This document shows, one piece after another, positions 41,711-50,951 of a stretch of 64,000 nt of DNA. The first letter of the stretch is position 1. Each line of letters opens with the position of its first letter. The position numbers and the translations under genes are program-made. The notes beneath the pieces are model-generated. The model was not told the origin of the DNA, did no database searches, and worked only from the letters and a program-made list of their open reading frames with translations. Origin of the DNA: Clostridiales bacterium FE2011 (GTDB lineage Bacteria; Bacillota; Clostridia; Christensenellales; Aristaeellaceae); contig CP069418.1 in NCBI GenBank assembly GCA_017569305.1, positions 558,001 through 622,000 on the forward strand, written 5' to 3'.

Positions 41711-42925
41711 TCAGGGTTGCAGTCCCTTGTGCATCTGTGTGATCATCGGCCAGTCGTTATCGATGCTGTCACCATGCACTTCCCAGATGATCAGGCCGCC
41801 CAGTCCGTTGGCCTTGATATAGTCCAGCTTCGCCGCCAGGGACTCGGTGCTTTCATAGGTGATGAAGTCGAGATATTCGGGAGCTTCCGGATTGTCGTTC
41901 CACAGCCAGGCAGCGCCCTTTTCCGCGTCATAGCCCTTATGCCATCCGGGCGTTCCTTCCGGCACAGCAGCCTGCTCGATCGCCATAATGTCATGCCAGG
42001 TCATATCGTCAATCGCGTCAGCGGGAGCGCCAACGGTTTCTTCCGCCGCTTCACGCATCTTCCAGCCATGGCTGTACAGCGGAGAACCGATCGTGATCTT
42101 TTCCGCCGGCACACCCTGCTCCAGCAGGTATTTCACGGCCGTATCCGCGGAAACTTCACCCAGCAGCGCCGTATGATGGCCCGTGTTCTCCTCCCAGGAG
42201 CCGGCCATGTCATAGGTCATCAGGTTGATCTTGTCCACATAGGGATGCAGGGAAGCGTAATCCTGCTTGCTCAGGGACCAGCCGACAGAGGCGCCGGCAC
42301 ACACGGTCAGGATCTTCTTTCCTTCGCCGAAATGCTCATCCAGCGCTTCACGGAGCTCTTTCAGCATCAGGGTATAGTTGGTCCAGTCGTCACCCACCAC
42401 CGGGCAGCCTTCGTCGCTTTCATCCTCGGGTTCACGTTCCACGCCGGGATACTCCCAGTCGATATCCAGGCCGGACAGGAAAGGATAAGCGTCCAGGGTA
42501 TCCAGGCAGCTCTGGATGAAAGATCCGCGGCTTTCCTTGGTCAGTGCCATCTCGGAGAAGTGGCCGGAGTCCGTCCATCCGCCGATGGAGATCAGGATCT
42601 GCTTGTCAGGATATTTCTCCGCGCATTCCGCATACTGGGCGAAATGGGCTACGGGGTTGTCCGGATCCGTATCCGCCCAGGGATCGGTGGACACGATAGC
42701 GAAACCGCCGTCCTGAGGAATGACTTCCCAGAAAGCGTGGTTCACGCAGTCGATTCGATCCCACGGCAGGCCGTTCACATCCTGCCGGCTGTCGGAATAA
42801 ATGTTCCAGTTCGGAAAGTAAACAGTCACGCCGGGTTCCTCTTTCTTCGTTTCGGCACAGGCGCCGCCCAGGAAAAGGGCACAGAGCAGGGCAGCAGTCA
42901 GTAACACGCAAAGGAGCTTCTTCAT
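41711..42925 (-). CDS. secreted glycoside hydrolase family 18 protein
   Basis: A 404-residue chitinase-like protein with a signal peptide (MKKLLCVLLTAALLCALFLG, cleavage near ACAE). The GH18 catalytic motif DxxDxDxE appears as LSGLDIDWEYPG (near 140-151), with ILISIGGWTDSGHF before it. This suggests action on chitin or N-acetylglucosamine-containing glycans outside the cell. ATG at 42925 has GGAGGG nine bases upstream; an upstream in-frame extension lacks homology. Confidence 0.9.
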   Translation of the reverse strand: MKKLLCVLLTAALLCALFLGGACAETKKEEPGVTVYFPNWNIYSDSRQDVNGLPWDRIDCVNHAFWEVIPQDGGFAIVSTDPWADTDPDNPVAHFAQYAECAEKYPDKQILISIGGWTDSGHFSEMALTKESRGSFIQSCLDTLDAYPFLSGLDIDWEYPGVEREPEDESDEGCPVVGDDWTNYTLMLKELREALDEHFGEGKKILTVCAGASVGWSLSKQDYASLHPYVDKINLMTYDMAGSWEENTGHHTALLGEVSADTAVKYLLEQGVPAEKITIGSPLYSHGWKMREAAEETVGAPADAIDDMTWHDIMAIEQAAVPEGTPGWHKGYDAEKGAAWLWNDNPEAPEYLDFITYESTESLAAKLDYIKANGLGGLIIWEVHGDSIDNDWPMITQMHKGLQP

Positions 42926-43179
42926 TGTTAATCCCTCCAAATGTAATTGTTGTCCCCTTGTTGGGCTCATTCTATCACACCTGGAATTGATCGTAATTGT
43001 CTCCCTTTGTGCTGTTGTTGTCAAGAATTGTGCTGTTATATTCATATGCTTCCGGATGCATATTTGTGTAACCGTTTCCGGCTGGAATGTCCCATTTTCA
43101 GGAAATAGTATTTTGTTGTAACGAAACCGGAACTTCTCCGTCTAACCAGCGTACCAAACAGAAAGGAAGGAGAAATTCC

Positions 43180-44025
43180 ATGATAAACAAAGAAACTCAA
43201 AACTCAATTCACTCAGGCAGGCTGCTGTGGTATCTGCTGCTGGTAGCCGCGCTTTCAGCCTTTTGTTATGTCACACTGCATGTCTGGCTGCTGCCGTATT
43301 CTGTTGCTTACAGCGAAACAGGCGCTGTGTCTGTCGGCTATGTGCTGTACGTTATCATCGGTCTGCTGTTTTCCACGCCAACGCCCTTTATTGCCGTATT
43401 GATCATCTCCCTGATCAGGGACAAAATCAGCGTAAAGCAGTTGTTCAGCAATATCATGTACACGGAGAATAAGGGAAAAACCATTCTGATCACCGGCGGG
43501 TTTTGCCTGTTTACCCTCATATATGCAATCTTATTTGGTAAGCCCAACGGCACGGCATGGTACATGCTTCCGCTTCTCTTTATCGTCATGATCCCTTTTG
43601 TAGGCATCGCCGAGGAAACCGGCTGGCGGGGACTGCTCCAGCCTGAAATGGAGAAAAGGATGCCCTTCCCCTTTTCCGTCCTGACAACTTCCGTCATCTG
43701 GTATGCATGGCACTATCCGGTATGGCTTGATCCAACGTCTCACCATTACGGAGACAGCATGATCGGTTTCGGAATCACAATTCTGATCTGGGCCTTTGCC
43801 CTGGCGGCCATCTATAAGGCAACAAAAAGCATCATTGCCTGCGCGGTATATCACGCGTTTATTGACTCAATCGGCGTAATCTTTGACTGGAACGCTCTGT
43901 TCGATCCCTTCCCGGGCGATCTTTCCGCCAATGTATTCCGGATTCTCTGGCTGGCCGCTGCTCTTATCCTGTGGTTTGCCGCTGACAGAATGAATCATGG
44001 TCAAAAGCTGAAAACAGGAGTATAA
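43180..44025 (+). CDS. CPBP family intramembrane protease
   Basis: A 281-residue membrane protein with about eight helices. The CPBP (Abi) motifs are EETGWRGLLQPEM (near 146-158), WYAWHYPVW (near 181-189) and VYHAFID (near 227-233), giving the Glu and His residues thought to be catalytic. Such proteins are Rce1-like proteases, often tied to bacteriocin immunity or signalling; the role here is open. AAGGAAGGAG precedes the ATG at 43180. Confidence 0.88.
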   Translation: MINKETQNSIHSGRLLWYLLLVAALSAFCYVTLHVWLLPYSVAYSETGAVSVGYVLYVIIGLLFSTPTPFIAVLIISLIRDKISVKQLFSNIMYTENKGKTILITGGFCLFTLIYAILFGKPNGTAWYMLPLLFIVMIPFVGIAEETGWRGLLQPEMEKRMPFPFSVLTTSVIWYAWHYPVWLDPTSHHYGDSMIGFGITILIWAFALAAIYKATKSIIACAVYHAFIDSIGVIFDWNALFDPFPGDLSANVFRILWLAAALILWFAADRMNHGQKLKTGV

Positions 44026-44155
44026 TAGCTGTAATCACAAAACAGCATATTGCCGCACAGGCTCCCCGCTCAGCGTCCCGAATGCACACAGGAGGAACAA
44101 AACGGCAAGGCGCATCGTTATATTTATTGAACACACGAAAAGGAGGTTGACGAGC

Positions 44156-44632
44156 ATGAAGAAACATGTCTGGTTAACAATTCTGGCCCTGGTAATGATG
44201 ATTGTTCTTGGAAGCGTTATAACTGCTCAGGCAGAGATTATTCCTCCCTATGGTCAAGGGCAGATCGGCCTTTCGGCCGTGGTTCTGTGCGAAGATCTGA
44301 CTCTGCGTCAGGCTCCCGGCACCAACGCTGGCATCCTGGATACCCTGCATGACGGAGCCCGGATCATTGTATATGAGCAGAAAGACGGCTGGGCCCATAT
44401 CTTTACCGGGGATTCTGAAGACAGCGCTGAAGGCTGGGTGAAGGCAGACTATCTGGCCATCGATCCAGCCTGGTTCAAAGCTGACAGCGCCACTCCGGTA
44501 TATGCCTGGAATGACACCTCCGCCCTGAAGGTCGGCCTGCTGGACAAGGATACCGTCCTGCCCATCCTGAAGGATGACGGCGAATGGCTCGTTGTCGGCC
44601 TGCGCGGCGCCTCCGGATGGATTCATAAGTAA
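44156..44632 (+). CDS. secreted SH3-domain protein
   Basis: A 158-residue protein with a signal peptide (MKKHVWLTILALVMMIVLGS, cleavage near AQA-EII). The mature part has a bacterial SH3 domain (TLRQAPGTNAGILDTLHDGARIIV, then GWAHIFTGDSEDSAEGWVKADYL) and a second SH3-like stretch to the end (GEWLVVGLRGASGWIHK). Such domains bind cell wall peptides. ATG at 44156 has GGAGG nine bases upstream; a TTG at 44147 is possible but weaker. Confidence 0.82.
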   Translation: MKKHVWLTILALVMMIVLGSVITAQAEIIPPYGQGQIGLSAVVLCEDLTLRQAPGTNAGILDTLHDGARIIVYEQKDGWAHIFTGDSEDSAEGWVKADYLAIDPAWFKADSATPVYAWNDTSALKVGLLDKDTVLPILKDDGEWLVVGLRGASGWIHK

Positions 44633-44650
44633 ACATTTCCGACATGATTC

Positions 44651-44678
44651 AAGGGCACCTGCGATATCAGGTGCCCTT
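44651..44678 (+). terminator. terminator, GGCACC family
   Basis: AAGGGCACCTG and CAGGTGCCCTT around CGATAT, with a T-rich tail on the plus strand. Confidence 0.85.
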
Positions 44679-44692
44679 GTTCTTTCGCTTTT

Positions 44693-45535
44693 TTACTTTC
44701 CCGAAACAGAATCCAGCAATCTGCCTACATGGCGGGTTTCAAAAAACATGTCCCTCTTTGCAGCGACGATAATCACTGTAGCTGCTATAACGACAATAGT
44801 CTGCACGCATTTCGTCTCGGGCGTCATGGCGATCTTCTCCTGCATGAAATTGACAAACAGGTGGAAGACCATGCAGGCCAGAATCGACCGGTCACTGGCA
44901 AGGTAGACCCAGGTAATGATGAATCCTAGCGGAATGCCGCTGACAAAGAAGTTAATCACATACAGCGGATTAACCATCAGTCCCGCCTGGTATGTACCCT
45001 GGATGAAGATCAGCGGAAAATGCCAGAAAGACCAGAGTGCACCGAAAATCATGGATTCCCAGAACCAGTTCATATAGTTTCCGATGGAATCCTCACAGTA
45101 TCCCTTCCAGCCCACTTCCTCGATAATCGAAGCAACCAGGATTGTCAGCAGCGCGCTGCCGATTCCCACACCGGTAAAGGAAAAATCCTCGGTAAAGGAG
45201 AACTGGCTCAGCGGCTGGCCAAATGCCAGGGACAGCAGGATGGAGCAGGCTGTAATCCCGGCGAATACCAGGATTGCCAGCAGGACGTTCATCCATTTCA
45301 CCTTGTAAAAGCCGACGATCTTCTGCCGCAGGTCCTTTTTGAGTGCGTCTGATCCGGAGAAGACAACAAACAGTGTGGAAACCACCGCCGGAGCAATAAG
45401 CCCCAGCATCATCAGGAACGTGCCGGTGTTTCCTTTGATAAAGATTGCCGGTATCCAAAAAATCCATGTGAACAGATAAGCCAGTGCAAAAAACAACACA
45501 GGCCTGTATCGATAGGCTGTAGGCTGCATATTCAT
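44693..45535 (-). CDS. CPBP family intramembrane protease
   Basis: A 280-residue membrane protein with about eight helices and CPBP motifs EEVGWKGYCEDSI (near 141-153), SFWHFPLIF (near 171-179) and VFHLFVN (near 228-234). It differs much from the CPBP protein at 43180. It is the third gene of the tetR-MFS operon, 22 bases after the pump gene. GGAG lies close to the ATG; a second ATG six bases on is also possible. Confidence 0.85.
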   Translation of the reverse strand: MNMQPTAYRYRPVLFFALAYLFTWIFWIPAIFIKGNTGTFLMMLGLIAPAVVSTLFVVFSGSDALKKDLRQKIVGFYKVKWMNVLLAILVFAGITACSILLSLAFGQPLSQFSFTEDFSFTGVGIGSALLTILVASIIEEVGWKGYCEDSIGNYMNWFWESMIFGALWSFWHFPLIFIQGTYQAGLMVNPLYVINFFVSGIPLGFIITWVYLASDRSILACMVFHLFVNFMQEKIAMTPETKCVQTIVVIAATVIIVAAKRDMFFETRHVGRLLDSVSGK

Positions 45536-45557
45536 TTTTCTCCTTAATTCTTATTGT

Positions 45558-46802
45558 TTATGCTGTTTGTTCCGTTTTGTTTTCCAGTCCCCGGATGCTC
45601 CGGATGAAAAGCATGCTGACAGCGATGGCCGCCATCATTCCGCCCGCCGCCTGGATTACCATGGCGGATCCCCTTCCGACTCCCATGCCGGTCCACTGAC
45701 CCAGTGCGTCAGCGGCAACGCCGGATACGGCATAGGCGATCACGTAGCCAAACTGGGACAGGAAGCCGATCAGTCCCCATACCCTGCCCTGGACATCGTC
45801 AGGAATATGGGTTCTCGTCAGGTAGTCCAGGCAGTTGTTGGCAAAAGGCAGGGCAGCAAAAAACAGGAACCCGGAAATGCAGATTGTGCAGATGTTTTCA
45901 AACAGGCCGAAACCGATCATCATAATCCCGGCAGCAGCAAGCGACATGCTCATGATGCCGGTAAAGTTCCTTTTGATTCCCCGCACGCCCAGGATCAGGC
46001 CGGATACCAGCATGCCGCTGGCACAGATGGTTTCAGTAATCCCCAGCGTTTTTTCATCTGAAAAAGAGAGCACCATAGGCTCCGCCAGGATCTGGAACAT
46101 CCCCATAAACAGGGTGATAGCGGAGGAAACAAGTACCAGAAGCAGCACGCCTCTTTCAGACCGCAGGATCCTCCATCCGTCCCGGATACTGTCCAGAAGG
46201 CCCTCCTTCTTTTCCGCAGTTTTCTTTCCAATGCTTTTCCGAACCACCGCGGCACTGATCACCGTCAGGAAAAAGGTGCAGATATCAATCACCAGCAGCA
46301 GTTTCACGTCGCTGACCGTCAGCAGAAAACCAGCCAGGATCGGGGAAAACAGATATCGGGCACTGCCCGCCAGGGAAACCAGGCCGCTGGCCCGGGAAAA
46401 CTCTTCCCTGGTCAGCAGGTCGGTAATCGTGGCACGGAATGCAGGCTCCAGCAGTGCGGAAAACACAGAGCTGATCAGTACGCCGATGCAGATCTGAGCC
46501 AGGGATGCGCCGCCGTTCATCATGCAGACCAGGATGAAAACAATGCCCAGCGCGGAGCACCCGTCACCGATCATCATCAGCAGCCGGCGGTCATACCGGT
46601 CCGCCAGGGCGCCCGCAGGCACACTGAGCAAAAGTGTAGGAAGAAATCCAAGCAGTGTGATCAGCGCCATGTTGGCTGCGCTTCCTGTCTGCTGGAAAAT
46701 GTAAACCCCCAGGCCAAAGCTGGTCAGTCCGCCTCCGATGGATGAAATCAGTTCGCCTGCCCAGAGCAGGATAAATTTCCGTAGATTTGATTTGGTTTTC
46801 AC
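45558..46802 (-). CDS. MFS efflux transporter
   Basis: A 414-residue major facilitator protein with twelve helices. The loop 2-3 motif A is GALADRYDRRLLMM (near 64-77). It resembles macrolide-efflux (MefA-like) and enterobactin-exporter-like members. With the TetR gene upstream, drug or toxin export is likely; the substrate cannot be read from sequence. GTG start at 46802, with AAGGA five bases upstream and 12 bases after the tetR stop. Confidence 0.87.
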   Translation of the reverse strand: MKTKSNLRKFILLWAGELISSIGGGLTSFGLGVYIFQQTGSAANMALITLLGFLPTLLLSVPAGALADRYDRRLLMMIGDGCSALGIVFILVCMMNGGASLAQICIGVLISSVFSALLEPAFRATITDLLTREEFSRASGLVSLAGSARYLFSPILAGFLLTVSDVKLLLVIDICTFFLTVISAAVVRKSIGKKTAEKKEGLLDSIRDGWRILRSERGVLLLVLVSSAITLFMGMFQILAEPMVLSFSDEKTLGITETICASGMLVSGLILGVRGIKRNFTGIMSMSLAAAGIMMIGFGLFENICTICISGFLFFAALPFANNCLDYLTRTHIPDDVQGRVWGLIGFLSQFGYVIAYAVSGVAADALGQWTGMGVGRGSAMVIQAAGGMMAAIAVSMLFIRSIRGLENKTEQTA

Positions 46803-46814
46803 TATGATCCTTCT

Positions 46815-47426
46815 TTACTGAATATCTTCCGCGTGCTGAATCAGCCCGCGGATAAATCCCATTGTCCCCGGCTCTGCGCCGAGGATTTTCTCTGTAGTAT
46901 CAATAAAAACGTCGATCGTTGCGGGTGTGGCAGGAACATGCCCGTCAAACATGTCACCGCTGAGGATCATGATCATCCTGACCCGTTCCGGAATATTGTC
47001 ACAGTGGAACAGGTCTTTTTCCACGCCCTCTTCTGCCGCCCGGGACAGGATCGGCACAATCAGATCATACAAACGCCCTTTGATCTTGTTATGCATCAGG
47101 ATGTTTTCCGGCTGGTGCAGGGCGTTGTCAATCGTCCGCTCTTCCTGGGCAGGCTGGATGGACGCGATAATCCCGACGATCTTTTGAGGCACAGAAAGAT
47201 CTGTATGGAGAACAGCTTCCGCTTTTTCCGCTTCCGCCTGCAGCATCATTTCAATCACTTCTTCCAGCATCTGTTCTTTGCTCTGGAAGTAATAGTAGTA
47301 TGTGCCCTTGGCGATGCCAGCTTCCTCAATGATCTCATCCACGCTGGTATGCTCGTATCCCCTGGAAACAAACAGCCGGTAGGCAATCTGAATCAGATCC
47401 AGCTTACGCTTTTCCCCTTTTTTCAT
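46815..47426 (-). CDS. TetR family transcriptional regulator
   Basis: A 203-residue repressor with an N-terminal TetR helix-turn-helix (AYRLFVSRGYEHTSVDEIIEEAGIAKGTYYYYF, residues about 15-47) and a helical ligand domain. ATG at 47426 has GGAGG nine bases upstream; an ATG at 47447 lies before that site and is rejected. Two matching palindromes bracket its promoter. It heads an operon with the MFS pump and CPBP gene and probably represses all three. Confidence 0.9.
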   Translation of the reverse strand: MKKGEKRKLDLIQIAYRLFVSRGYEHTSVDEIIEEAGIAKGTYYYYFQSKEQMLEEVIEMMLQAEAEKAEAVLHTDLSVPQKIVGIIASIQPAQEERTIDNALHQPENILMHNKIKGRLYDLIVPILSRAAEEGVEKDLFHCDNIPERVRMIMILSGDMFDGHVPATPATIDVFIDTTEKILGAEPGTMGFIRGLIQHAEDIQ

Positions 47427-47475
47427 TCTGTGTTTCCTCCTAAACATTGTTCTTTGTGCACATTCAGAACAAAAC

Positions 47476-47488
47476 CGACTGGCGGTCG
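47476..47488. promoter_or_regulatory. TetR operator, promoter-proximal
   Basis: CGACTGGCGGTCG, downstream of the -10 of the tetR promoter. It matches the second site at 47532-47544 in CGACTG and GTCG. Confidence 0.75.
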
Positions 47489-47494
47489 ATTGTG

Positions 47495-47523
47495 ATTATA
47501 GAGTGTCTTTGGCGGTTTGTCAA
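47495..47523 (-). promoter_or_regulatory. consensus promoter of the tetR-MFS operon
   Basis: On the minus strand TTGACA (47518-47523), 17 bases and TATAAT (47495-47500), a perfect sigma-A promoter. Such strength suits tight repression. Confidence 0.9.
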
Positions 47524-47531
47524 TCATTTTT

Positions 47532-47544
47532 CGACTGTTAGTCG
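47532..47544. promoter_or_regulatory. TetR operator, distal
   Basis: CGACTGTTAGTCG lies just upstream of the -35 of the tetR promoter, 56 bases from the other site. Confidence 0.75.
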
Positions 47545-47571
47545 GTTTTTCTTTTCACTGCTTCTTCCGCT

Positions 47572-47600
47572 TTGACTGTTCCCCCGGCTTCTGGTATGAT
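47572..47600 (+). promoter_or_regulatory. promoter of the 47650 GNAT operon
   Basis: TTGACT (47572-47577), 17 bases, TATGAT (47595-47600) preceded by TGG. Confidence 0.75.
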
Positions 47601-47649
47601 CGATGCGATCACAGGCTGATTTCAATTCCTGATACACGGAGGATAGAAT

Positions 47650-48198
47650 ATGATCTGTTCTGCGGAAACACTCACGCTCCGGGACGGCCGGCAATGTACG
47701 CTTCGTTCCGTGGAGCCGGAAGATGCGCAGCTCATGCTGCAATATATGAAAGTCATGCTGGGTGAAACGCCTTTCCTGCTGCGTCCCCCGGAAGAGTTTA
47801 ATTATACGGTGGAGGAAGAAGCTTCTGTACTGGCCGGGAGAAGAAATGATCCCCGCAGCCTGATGCTGGTGGCGGAGATGGATGGACGGATCATCGCCTG
47901 TGCGGATATATGTTCTCACGGTCCGAAGAGCCGTCTGATGCACCGTGGTGAACTCGGCATCTCAATCCTGAAGGATTACTGGCACCAGGGCATCGGTTCC
48001 GCTCTGATGGAACGGCTGATTGCCTTTGCCCAAAGGTCCGGTTATGAGCAGATTGAGCTGACTGTTGAGTCAAAGAACCGTCGCGCCATTAACCTGTACA
48101 TGAAGTATGGATTCACGGTTTTCGGCACCCGTCCCCACGGTATGAAATATCCTGACGGCAGCTATGACAATGATTACCTGATGGTCAGAATGCTGTAA
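47650..48198 (+). CDS. GNAT family N-acetyltransferase
   Basis: A 182-residue acetyltransferase with the acetyl-CoA loop in GISILKDYWHQGIGSALM (near 109-126) and a C-terminal ESKNRRAINLYMKYGF. This pattern resembles RimI/RimL-type enzymes. GGAGG precedes the ATG. First of a four-gene run, and related to the GNAT at 48780, with which it shares the layout HRGELGIS...HRAEFGIS. Confidence 0.87.
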   Translation: MICSAETLTLRDGRQCTLRSVEPEDAQLMLQYMKVMLGETPFLLRPPEEFNYTVEEEASVLAGRRNDPRSLMLVAEMDGRIIACADICSHGPKSRLMHRGELGISILKDYWHQGIGSALMERLIAFAQRSGYEQIELTVESKNRRAINLYMKYGFTVFGTRPHGMKYPDGSYDNDYLMVRML

Positions 48199-48217
48199 AA
48201 AACGTCCGGAGCATAGC

Positions 48218-48775
48218 ATGATGTATCTGTATCACTATTTTGACAAACGGAGCGGCCCCTTCCGGAGTCTCACGGCGCTGCCTGCGGAGGAGGCTGAGAA
48301 AGTACTGAATCAGTTGAAAATGGAGCGTCCCGAATCCCTGTGTGCCCAGAGGGACGATACCTACATTGAGAAGCGGCGCAGCTGCGAGGCAGTTCTTCGC
48401 CGGGAGTTTGCGGCCAAGGGTGGAATCATGGAGATCCCTTCGCCTTATTACATGGTTGTGGAGCACAGTCCCTGGCTGAACACCTGGTTTGAGCAGGGAG
48501 ACTTCCTGAAAATCCCGATCGAGGCGTTTGATACCCGAAAAATCTCCTTTACCTACGGGGACTCCATGCCCACCTTCAGTCCGCGTGTCAACGACGGAAA
48601 AGAATACAGGCGGAAGGTGTACACCTATGAAGAAATTCTGAAGGTCATTGAGAAATACGGACTGCCTCAGGACTGGAATGATGACGGTTCACACGGACCG
48701 GAACGGTACATAGAAGCACACGTCTGGTGTGACGATCCGGTCAGGCAGTACATAACACAAACGGAGCATAAATAA
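48218..48775 (+). CDS. protein of unknown function
   Basis: A 185-residue cytoplasmic protein that I cannot place. It is hydrophilic, with conserved-looking blocks MMYLYHYFDKRSGPFRSLTA at the start, PSPYYMVVEHSPWLNTWFEQ in the middle and YIEAHVWCDDPVRQYI at the end. No signal or membrane segment. GGAG lies before the ATG, 19 bases after the GNAT stop, so it is cotranscribed with the two GNATs around it. Confidence 0.75.
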   Translation: MMYLYHYFDKRSGPFRSLTALPAEEAEKVLNQLKMERPESLCAQRDDTYIEKRRSCEAVLRREFAAKGGIMEIPSPYYMVVEHSPWLNTWFEQGDFLKIPIEAFDTRKISFTYGDSMPTFSPRVNDGKEYRRKVYTYEEILKVIEKYGLPQDWNDDGSHGPERYIEAHVWCDDPVRQYITQTEHK

Positions 48776-48779
48776 ACAG

Positions 48780-49325
48780 ATGAAATATACACAGAAGATC
48801 GTACTGAAAAACGGCACAGAGGCACTGATCCGGAACAGCGACGCACCGGACGGAGCCAATGTTTATGAAGCCTTTAACCTCACCCACGCAGAATCAGATT
48901 ACCTGCTGTCATATCCTGATGAAAACAGTTATGATCCGGAACAGGAAGCTCAGTTCCTGGCTAAAAAAGCAGAAAGCCCGAATGAAATAGAGCTTGTTGC
49001 CATCATGGACGGCAAGATTGCCGGCATGGCCGGAATCGAAGCCGTCGGCAGCAAATACAAGGTAAAGCACCGCGCCGAATTCGGCATAAGTGTCCTGAAG
49101 GAATACTGGGGGCTCGGCCTGGGAAAAGCCCTCATGCAAGCCTGCATTCAGTGTGCCCGGGAAGCCGGATATGTCCAGCTGGAGCTGAACGTGGTTGCCG
49201 AAAACGAAAGAGCCATTGCATTATATAAAAGCCTGGGCTTTGAGGAATTCGGCCGGAATCCCCGGGGATTTAACTCCCGCACAAGCGGTTTTCAGGAACT
49301 GGTTTACATGCTGCTGAAGTTATAA
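48780..49325 (+). CDS. GNAT family N-acetyltransferase
   Basis: A 181-residue acetyltransferase with the CoA loop FGISVLKEYWGLGLGKALM (near 101-119) and NERAIALYKSLGFEEFGRNP. It is a likely paralogue of the enzyme at 47650 by overall pattern. Four bases separate it from the preceding gene. The ribosome site is poor, so translation may depend on coupling. Confidence 0.86.
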   Translation: MKYTQKIVLKNGTEALIRNSDAPDGANVYEAFNLTHAESDYLLSYPDENSYDPEQEAQFLAKKAESPNEIELVAIMDGKIAGMAGIEAVGSKYKVKHRAEFGISVLKEYWGLGLGKALMQACIQCAREAGYVQLELNVVAENERAIALYKSLGFEEFGRNPRGFNSRTSGFQELVYMLLKL

Positions 49326-49336
49326 CAGAAGGATGT

Positions 49337-49957
49337 GTGACTGTGAATATCTATATCGATTTTGATGACTGCCTGTGCGAGTCCGGAAGGGCCTTTGGCA
49401 GGCTGGCTGCTGATCTGTTCGGAAAGAACGTTCCCTATGATGAGATACGGTATTTCAATCTTCAGCAGGCCTTCGACCTGACAGATGAACAGTATGACGA
49501 ACTGCTCATCAAAGGTCATGAGCCGGATTTCCTTCTCTCCTTCGAAGAAGCGCCCGGGGCGTCTACAGTCATTAATGAATGGCTCCGCCAGGGGCATAAT
49601 GTGTCGATTATCACCGGCCGTCCTTACAGTTCCTATGAGCCTTCCCGCGCATGGCTGGACAGCCACGGACTTCAGGATGTCAACGTGTATTTCCTGGATA
49701 AATACGGCAGGGAAAACTTCCTGAAAAACTGTAATTTCAGCCTGAAACTCGATGATTACTATAAAATGCAGTTTGATTACGCTATAGAAGATTCACCGCT
49801 GGCTTTCAGGTTCTTCGATCATTTGCCGGATCTTAAGGTCATGGTCTTTGACCGGCCATGGAACAGAGCCGCTGCCTTCCCGAACGGAAACTATCGCCGG
49901 TGTCCCGACTGGGAAACCATCCGGGCGATCGTGGCAAAGCAGCAGGAAATGAAATAA
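49337..49957 (+). CDS. HAD-like 5'-nucleotidase-type phosphatase
   Basis: A 206-residue protein with motif I DFDDCLCESG (near residues 8-17), motif II in SIITGRP (near 92-98) and a late acidic motif in IEDSPLAF. It resembles 5'(3')-deoxyribonucleotidase (NT5C) relatives. Start is a GTG at 49337 or 49343; AAGGA precedes both. Last gene of the run; a GGCACC-type terminator follows. Confidence 0.8.
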   Translation: MTVNIYIDFDDCLCESGRAFGRLAADLFGKNVPYDEIRYFNLQQAFDLTDEQYDELLIKGHEPDFLLSFEEAPGASTVINEWLRQGHNVSIITGRPYSSYEPSRAWLDSHGLQDVNVYFLDKYGRENFLKNCNFSLKLDDYYKMQFDYAIEDSPLAFRFFDHLPDLKVMVFDRPWNRAAAFPNGNYRRCPDWETIRAIVAKQQEMK

Positions 49958-49967
49958 CGCAGCACAT

Positions 49968-49995
49968 AAAGGCACCCGCAATCGCAGGTGCCTTT
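49968..49995 (+). terminator. terminator, GGCACC family
   Basis: AAAGGCACC and GGTGCCTTT around a 10-base loop whose edges (CGC, GCG-like) extend the pairing, with a T run. Confidence 0.85.
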
Positions 49996-50006
49996 TTGAA
50001 TGCTGA

Positions 50007-50035
50007 TTGAACTCCGGCAGGGATTACGGTATAAT
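50007..50035 (+). promoter_or_regulatory. promoter of the 50155 gene
   Basis: TTGAAC (50007-50012), 17 bases, TATAAT (50030-50035), about 115 bases before the ATG. Confidence 0.7.
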
Positions 50036-50154
50036 ATTGATGAACGGAATGGAAAAAAATAGAAAAATCAAATTGTACTGCCGTCCCGTTTTTTGCTGCG
50101 TACAAATATATGTGTGCCGGACAGGCCGGCCACGCGACAAAGGAGGTTATCACC

Positions 50155-50904
50155 ATGAAAAAACTGCTTGCACTGCTTCTGGTTCTCTGTCTCTCCCTCA
50201 CCGTCGTATCAGTCCTGGCCGAGGAAGAATACGAGGAAGATGAGATTGGATATTATCCGGATGAATATCCGGAATCCCGGCCTTATATCAACACCTGGGT
50301 TGCCGAGGATGGCGACTGGCGCATTGAAGTTTACGGCGAAGACGGCGGCATTAAGCCCATGGTCATTCACCGGCTTGACGGTAAGGAAGACATCTGGGAA
50401 TATGCCATGGCCCTCAATCAGGAAAAGACCGCCCTCACCGCGGTTCCCTTCGGCCTGCATTACCGGCAGGATATCAGCACCGGTGACTGGGACGAAATCT
50501 ATTATGAAGACGGAGACGCGGTGTTGACCATCACCGAAGAAGGAACCCTTCTCTGGGAGGACCTGAAGGAAGACGCCGGCAAGGATCTGGAGTTCGAGCC
50601 CATCGGCAATTTCTACGGCGGCCGCTGGATGAAGGATGACATTGAAGTCATCTTCTATGACTGGTATGAAGGCGAGTATGATATCCGCTGCTACCAGTAC
50701 GGAGAAAATGATGAGATCCTGGCAGATGCCATCCTGAAGGGTGATTATGATCCCGAAACAGACACCATCACCGCGGAAGGTTTCTTCGATCCGGATCAGC
50801 CTTTCACCGTCACATTCTCCTATGACGACAATTACAATGTAGTCTGGACTGAGGATGGCGAAAGCACCGTCATGGATTACAGTTACCGCACAGACAACGG
50901 CTGA
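50155..50904 (+). CDS. secreted acidic protein of unknown function
   Basis: A 249-residue protein with a signal peptide (MKKLLALLLVLCLSLTVVSV, cleavage at VLA-EEE). The mature part is very acidic and rich in Tyr, Trp and Gly, with repeated short beta blocks (TWVAEDGDWRIEVYGEDGG; RWMKDDIEVIFYDWYEGEY). No family recognised. Calcium or sugar contacts are possible for such sequence, without proof. The ATG at 50155 has AAAGGAGG upstream. Confidence 0.78.
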   Translation: MKKLLALLLVLCLSLTVVSVLAEEEYEEDEIGYYPDEYPESRPYINTWVAEDGDWRIEVYGEDGGIKPMVIHRLDGKEDIWEYAMALNQEKTALTAVPFGLHYRQDISTGDWDEIYYEDGDAVLTITEEGTLLWEDLKEDAGKDLEFEPIGNFYGGRWMKDDIEVIFYDWYEGEYDIRCYQYGENDEILADAILKGDYDPETDTITAEGFFDPDQPFTVTFSYDDNYNVVWTEDGESTVMDYSYRTDNG

Positions 50905-50922
50905 TCATACCGGCAAACTCAC

Positions 50923-50951
50923 AGGCACTGGTTTCAGGCAAACCGGTGCCT
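50923..50951 (+). terminator. terminator, GGCACC-like
   Basis: AGGCACTGGTTT pairs with AACCGGTGCCT with one wobble, followed by TTTTGTTTT. Confidence 0.8.
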
